From Begonia masoniana (taxonomy: Eukaryota > Streptophyta > Magnoliopsida > Cucurbitales > Begoniaceae), in contig CM039508.1 of assembly GCA_022432975.1 (NCBI GenBank), positions 44,357,646-44,421,645 of the forward strand: a stretch of 64,000 bases of DNA, in the 5' to 3' direction. Below the pieces are notes generated by a model. It saw only the letters and a program-made list of their open reading frames with translations. It ran no database searches and was not told the origin of the DNA. Position numbers and translations under genes: made by a program. The first letter of the stretch is position 1. Each line of letters starts with the position of its first letter. This document shows, one piece after another, positions 59,874-64,000 of the stretch.

Positions 59874-60030
59874 TAATGATTTGAGGTCTGCTTAAACATG
59901 GTGACAACTCCAGCCATGGCCGGTCTCGGTCTGTTTGAAGGATCTGTTTCAAGACACGTCATAGCCATGGCAAACAGTCGGTTCATCTCTTTGATCGGAC
60001 ATACTCTTCTCTCTTCTCCTCCGTCACCAT
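59874..60030 (-). pseudogene. Kinase C-terminal stub 2
   Basis: The minus strand reads RRVCPIKEMNRLFAMAMTCL, then ETDPSNRPRPAMAGVVTMFK, then QTSNH and stop at 59874-59876. It is homologous to 37111-37260 but carries an extra RP in the NRPTM region. A stop lies about 20 codons upstream. The + strand frame over the same bases is a shadow. Confidence 0.65.
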
Positions 60031-60689
60031 TTTTACGTGTTCAGAAACACCCAACAAAAGTTTCTTTTTATGAAGATGATAATTTATACTGTTGAATTTC
60101 TTAATTTGGAAAACAACCATTCTTATGTTCATATGAAGCTTGTTCAATTCTTATATTTTTAATAATTCTATTTACTGAATTTGGAAACATATTTCAAGCG
60201 TGGAGGGAGTTGCTTAGATGCTAGTGAAGAGTTTTTGGCAATTTGTAGTAACCAGCTTGTGATCTGTACAGATGTTCAAACTAATTGCTGATTTTTTTAT
60301 AAAACTGTTTCGCTTCTTCTTCTTGATTGTGATTCTTTCCTTTCGAATCCTACACCTTGTTTAGATTTCTTCTACTCCTAGTCTGTAAAGCCAAACGGAG
60401 ACAAATGCTTGATTCAATGGATATTGTCTTTTCTGCAATTCTCTCTCTCAACATGCTTCTCGGTCTTTTTTTTTTGGCTCTGCCGAGAAGCCTTGTTGTT
60501 GAGGGTCCCTCCTTTGATCAGGGAACCCATTTGCAATCAATGGATACAAAGTCTCCTTTGATGGCTAGCTGTGGCTGGTGGCAGCAATTGGAGACTTTAA
60601 AGTCTCCAAGTGCTGCAAGAAGGCAAAGGCTCCTTTCTTTCCTGCGTACACATTCCTTAAATTAAAGAACGTGTATCTTCAAAATCCTC
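60031..60689. other. Duplicated spacer with an unsupported open frame
   Basis: 60040-60330 repeats 37270-37440 and 38512-38650. A 102-codon + frame (60357-60665) matches no family I know and has no second copy here; I do not call it a gene. Confidence 0.4.
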
Positions 60690-61365
60690 TAGAGGAGCAC
60701 GCCAAAGCATCTCAAAAAATGTAGATCCTAAGTGTATCTAAAGAGAAGTGAAAGAGACGGAGAAAATCACTGCTGAGTGAAAAAGAAGAAAAATAGTGAT
60801 GTGAGAATTTTTGGAGGGAAAAAAAAATAAAGAGTCGGAGAGAAAAATAGGTGTAATACTTTTGAGTATAGTAAGAGTGATGATTTCTCTTGGTGAATAT
60901 TTTTTAAAATATTCGATATTTATAAAAATATTGTAAATTATATTTTTCATAGTGAGATCTTTCTGGGCTCAGTCCCCGTGATTTTTTCCCAATTTGGGTT
61001 TCAACGTAAAATTCTCAGTGTTGGTTTTAGCCATTATTTCTCTTACTTCTTGGCCGTTATAATCTTACGGCGTGAGAAAATATTCCTGATATTTTTCGAA
61101 ACGCATCTGCTATCGTTTATCGTACTGTTTGATTAGTGGTGTAATTGTACTGTGTAAGTAAGTTCTGTTTAGGAGACTGGAATTTAAATGGAGCGTTTGT
61201 GACCCTTCAGCCTTTTCTGAGAACTTACTTGGAAAGGTAATTCTGTTTAAGGAGATTGCTTAGAGCATTCTTTCTTGAAAATTATCATGATCAGTACTTT
61301 CCATATTTTACAGCGGTGGTATTATTATTATCGTTTCCGCCGAAGTTTCGTTGTTTTTCCCAACA
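60690..61365 (+). repeat. Partial Copia LTR, U5 side
   Basis: The order CAGTCCCCGTGATTTTTTCC, CAATTTGGGTTTCAACG, then GTTTCCGCCG and TTTTTCCCAACA near 61365 is typical of the 3' half of Tnt1-like Copia LTRs. No primer-binding site follows and no coding region is seen. The left boundary is a guess. Confidence 0.45.
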
Positions 61366-62008
61366 GTTGTTAACACACATGTTCTCTGATGTTATAAAGA
61401 TAAGAAATTGCGAAGAGTTTGTCTAGTTGAAAGTTTAGCTAAAGAGGGAAGCTTGGGTAACAGAGGCGATGACTGTAGTTTTTGAGCAGGGAAAATAGCC
61501 TGTCCACGGTTTAGGTCATAAAGTTGTACAGATTGTGTGTGAATATTTAGATCATGGATTGTTGGGCTTTTTCTGGCTTGCCCATGCTTTTCATTTTCTA
61601 AATAAATAAATAAAAAGTGGAGAAAGAAAATCTCAAAACTTGCTCAGATACGAACAAGAAGAAAAGGGGAAAATTTCGAACCAAAGATATGCACATATCC
61701 TCTATATATATATATATTATATATATATATATATAGAGGTTAATTGTAGATAAATGGACAGCCAAAAATGTTTGTTTATGCCTCGTTCATCAACTTTGTC
61801 TAAAAGGTGGTAGCTTGATGTGATGTGTCATGTGTATACCCATTTGGTTACATTTCATTTTAAAATGAAAATATCAATACAAATGATCATTTATTTTTTA
61901 AACCAGATAGTTTGAAATGATTAAGATACCTTAATCTTTCTAGTTTTCCTTTTTTCCAAAAATCGAACCAAAACGAAAAAATATATATATACTAAAGCGG
62001 GATAATAA
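61366..62008. other. AT-rich sequence with a TA palindrome
   Basis: No gene is seen. 61699-61739 is a (TA)n tract bounded by CCTC and GAGG that can fold back on itself. Confidence 0.5.
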
Positions 62009-62069
62009 TACTCTACCAGCCGTCCTCCAGGGTGAAGAATCCGTGACAAAGAGGACGGCTGGTAGAGTA
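62009..62069. repeat. Perfect 19-bp hairpin
   Basis: TACTCTACCAGCCGTCCTC (62009-62027) and its exact complement (62051-62069) surround a 23-nt loop. ACCAGCCGTCCTC-like motifs recur at about 62670. It could be a small MITE end-to-end product or a small-RNA precursor; nothing decides. Confidence 0.8.
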
Positions 62070-62879
62070 CTCTACTCTTTTCATAATCTAACAAAACGTA
62101 TATTTTATGAAGAGAGTAGACTACTCTATCATATTGATGGATCTTCCGATACGACATCGTTCAAAGAATCTATAAAATAATATTATAAAAAATAAAATAT
62201 ATTAAAAGAAATGACGATAATATATACTAATAAAATAAAATATCTTAAAAGTTTTTTTTCTACAAAATGATTATATATTAGCGGAAAATAGTTGTCGGTA
62301 ATCGAGAGAAAAGTATTAGAAATATTTAAATAAATAATTATAAAATAAACTATTTTATTTTTAGAAGTTTGATAGAAACTTTAAAATAAAAATACAATGA
62401 AAAAAATATATGTCATAAAAATTTTAATCTCGGTTTAACACTTTGTATATGAGTTTTTTTTTAATCCCTAAAATAAATGATAAAATTTAAAAAAAAAATC
62501 TTTGTACCTAGCAGGTAAACGTGGAGAAATATCATCGGAATAAGAAAATAGAGAGATGATTGAAATTTGATGTGAGTTTAAAATAGAAGGAGGAATGCCG
62601 GTCCAAAAGACAAAACCCGTGACTTTTGTCACGGGTTTTACCCAAAAGATGACGGCCTCCTCCTAGGACCAGCCGTCCTCTCCCCGAAAAAATGAAAAAA
62701 ATATTACCATTTAGGACGGGACGACCCGTCCAACTGAACCAACCGTCTCCTCCCGAGAGGACGGCCCCCTCACCCCCTCGCAGGTTCAAATTGTCTATTT
62801 ATCAAACGTTAAGGTTTTTTTTTTTTATGAACAATAAATTTTCGGGGTTTTTTTTTTAAAGTAAATAGTTTAGGGTTTA
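62070..62879. other. AT-rich sequence with GC patch
   Basis: No gene is seen. 62590-62780 is GC-richer, with several GAGGACGGC or GCCGTCCTC copies on both strands and the palindrome-like ACCCGTGACTTTTGTCACGG. Confidence 0.45.
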
Positions 62880-63021
62880 TATTAAAATAAACCCTAAATT
62901 TTAAAATAATAACTTACTTAATAAAGATGAAATAAATTATTCAAACTGAAATCAGACTAAAATTAAATGTAACTAAATATAAAATATCATTTTAAACAAT
63001 AAAAATCATAACTTTAATTTA

Positions 63022-63150
63022 TTATTCAAAACCAATGATAACATCCTCCTCGGTATGTTCGCCCGCCTCTGGTAAATTCTCAATCAGTGATAATTCATCC
63101 TCAGATAAAAACTCACCTACATCACAAAACTAATGTGTGAGATAAACTCA
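63022..63150 (-). promoter_or_regulatory. L63 hairpin, acceptor-like site and acidic frame
   Basis: The minus strand has TGAG-TTTAT-CTCA (63150-63138), 21 bases, then GATGTAG|G at 63117. The 31-codon frame (63117-63022) starts GEFLSEDELSLIENLPEAGE and is rich in Glu and Asp. Confidence 0.6.
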
Positions 63151-63603
63151 GTAAGTAAAAACACGTGTATGTGATTTTAATTGCATACATTACCAAATTC
63201 CATGTTTTAGAAGTTACATATTGGATGAAACTCATTTTCTGATCCTTACCATACGTTCAGTCTTTCAGAAAACTAGCGATTTCTTACCCTCATAAAGTTT
63301 TATCAACCATCACAATACATAATCATGCGTTCAGGCTCTCATTAGCCGTCTCATTTTCTTTCAAGCGTAGTCATCTCATTATCGTTCAGACGTAACCATC
63401 TCATTTTGGTTCAAGTTTAGTTATCTCATTGTCGTTCAGGCTTTGCTATCACATATTTTCAGTCAATCCCATTGTTTTCATACACATGCAAAATGTCCTA
63501 TCAATTTTATCTTTATACAATTCTACGTCAATGTCTAAATATGTGTGTCCAACTAAAATCATAATTGAATAATAAAATACTTTAAAAAAATAATACAATA
63601 AAT

Positions 63604-63665
63604 ATTTTGTGATGTAGAGCCTACGACCCAAACATTGAAAACCTAGTGTTTTACTTACCTGGATT
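63604..63665 (-). promoter_or_regulatory. L63 donor-like block
   Basis: The minus strand reads ATCCAG|GTAAGTAAAAC, then CTACATCACAAAA (about 63616-63604). The latter pairs perfectly over 13 bp with TTTTGTGATGTAG at the acceptor (63129-63117). Confidence 0.6.
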
Positions 63666-64000
63666 CCGAGAGAGTAAAGAAATAGGGTTTTAGGTACTTT
63701 TTCCAAGCATAGGATTGATCTTCTTTATCTAAAAATTAAGGAGATTTAAATTTCTTCGTTCATTCTAAAATAATCTTTTTGAAAACAATTAGAGTAGGGA
63801 TTCCTTACCAATAAAATACTAGCGTTGAATTTTCAGATCGATTTGAGCGTCCTTAACGATCCAAAAATATCTGATTTGATAGGAATGAGTTTTGGGTCGA
63901 TCGGGCCGATTTGGGTTGACAGGACCGGTTCGGTTCACATGCTGGACTGGTTCAATTTGGATTCTTAAAAGAATCAGAACTTATTTCGTCCTCTCCCTTC

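Larger units (their letters stand above)
62880..64000 (-). repeat. Long LTR L63, running off the window
   Basis: It matches L49 from about 62890 on and extends further, so it includes the donor-like block near 63660 that L49 lacks. The LTR ends are not in the window or are decayed. Confidence 0.6.

Noticed and set aside
60357..60665. Plus-strand 102-codon frame with a hydrophobic stretch
   Set aside because: No family resemblance, no duplicate, no splice or context support.

Overview
This window looks like nuclear DNA of a flowering plant, probably a eudicot. It is AT-rich, holds few intact genes, and has coding exons with GT..AG introns. It carries an LRR receptor-kinase family of the XII (EFR/Xa21-like) type, PPR and MsrB genes, and several kinds of plant transposon. 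I cannot name the species. Only two genes look largely complete: a methionine sulfoxide reductase B gene (54573-55657, +) and one LRR receptor kinase (56360-59541, -).

The rest is a decayed segmental-duplication array. In + strand order it reads: a 9-codon 5' stub of a receptor kinase (2642-2669); a broken PPR gene (3970-7646); broken kinase RLK1 (8067-19285); an MsrB fragment (20435-20830); a second broken PPR gene (21662-22946); broken kinase RLK2 (32544-35700); a kinase C-terminal stub (37111-37260); an SMXL/SMAX1-like fragment (53588-54064); MsrB; intact RLK3; and a second kinase C-terminal stub (59874-60030). The spacers between these copies are also recognisably duplicated.

Mobile elements supply most of the sequence. 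Those with readable target-site duplications (TSDs) are: a 1.0-kb hAT derivative inside a larger hAT remnant (8-bp TSD); solo-LTR-like elements at 4253-6556, 10979-19000 and, nested in the latter, 12527-15537 (5-bp TSDs); a SIRE-type Copia element at 23027-32209 with an extra inverted LTR; and a Mutator-like element with TIRs of about 315 bp at 36035-36910. A Tekay-like Ty3/gypsy element (40446-45421) and fragments of other gypsy elements fill the middle. Below, long LTRs are named by start in kb: L4 (4253-6556), L11 (10979-19000), L12 (12527-15537), L39 (39133-40445), L45 (45422-49009), L49 (49017-49790), L63 (62880-64000).

The strongest unexplained signal is shared by these long LTRs. Seven carry a short hairpin of changing sequence but kept pairing. 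It lies 20-21 nt upstream of a TGTAG|G splice-acceptor-like site (27 nt in one). Six of them continue into a short acidic reading frame. Three also carry a CAG|GTAAGT donor-like site followed by a 13-15 nt block complementary to the acceptor, again with compensating differences. Downstream of this module each LTR holds its own palindrome-rich segment, which in three of them has grown into a different tandem array, including about 76 visually identical 26-bp units.
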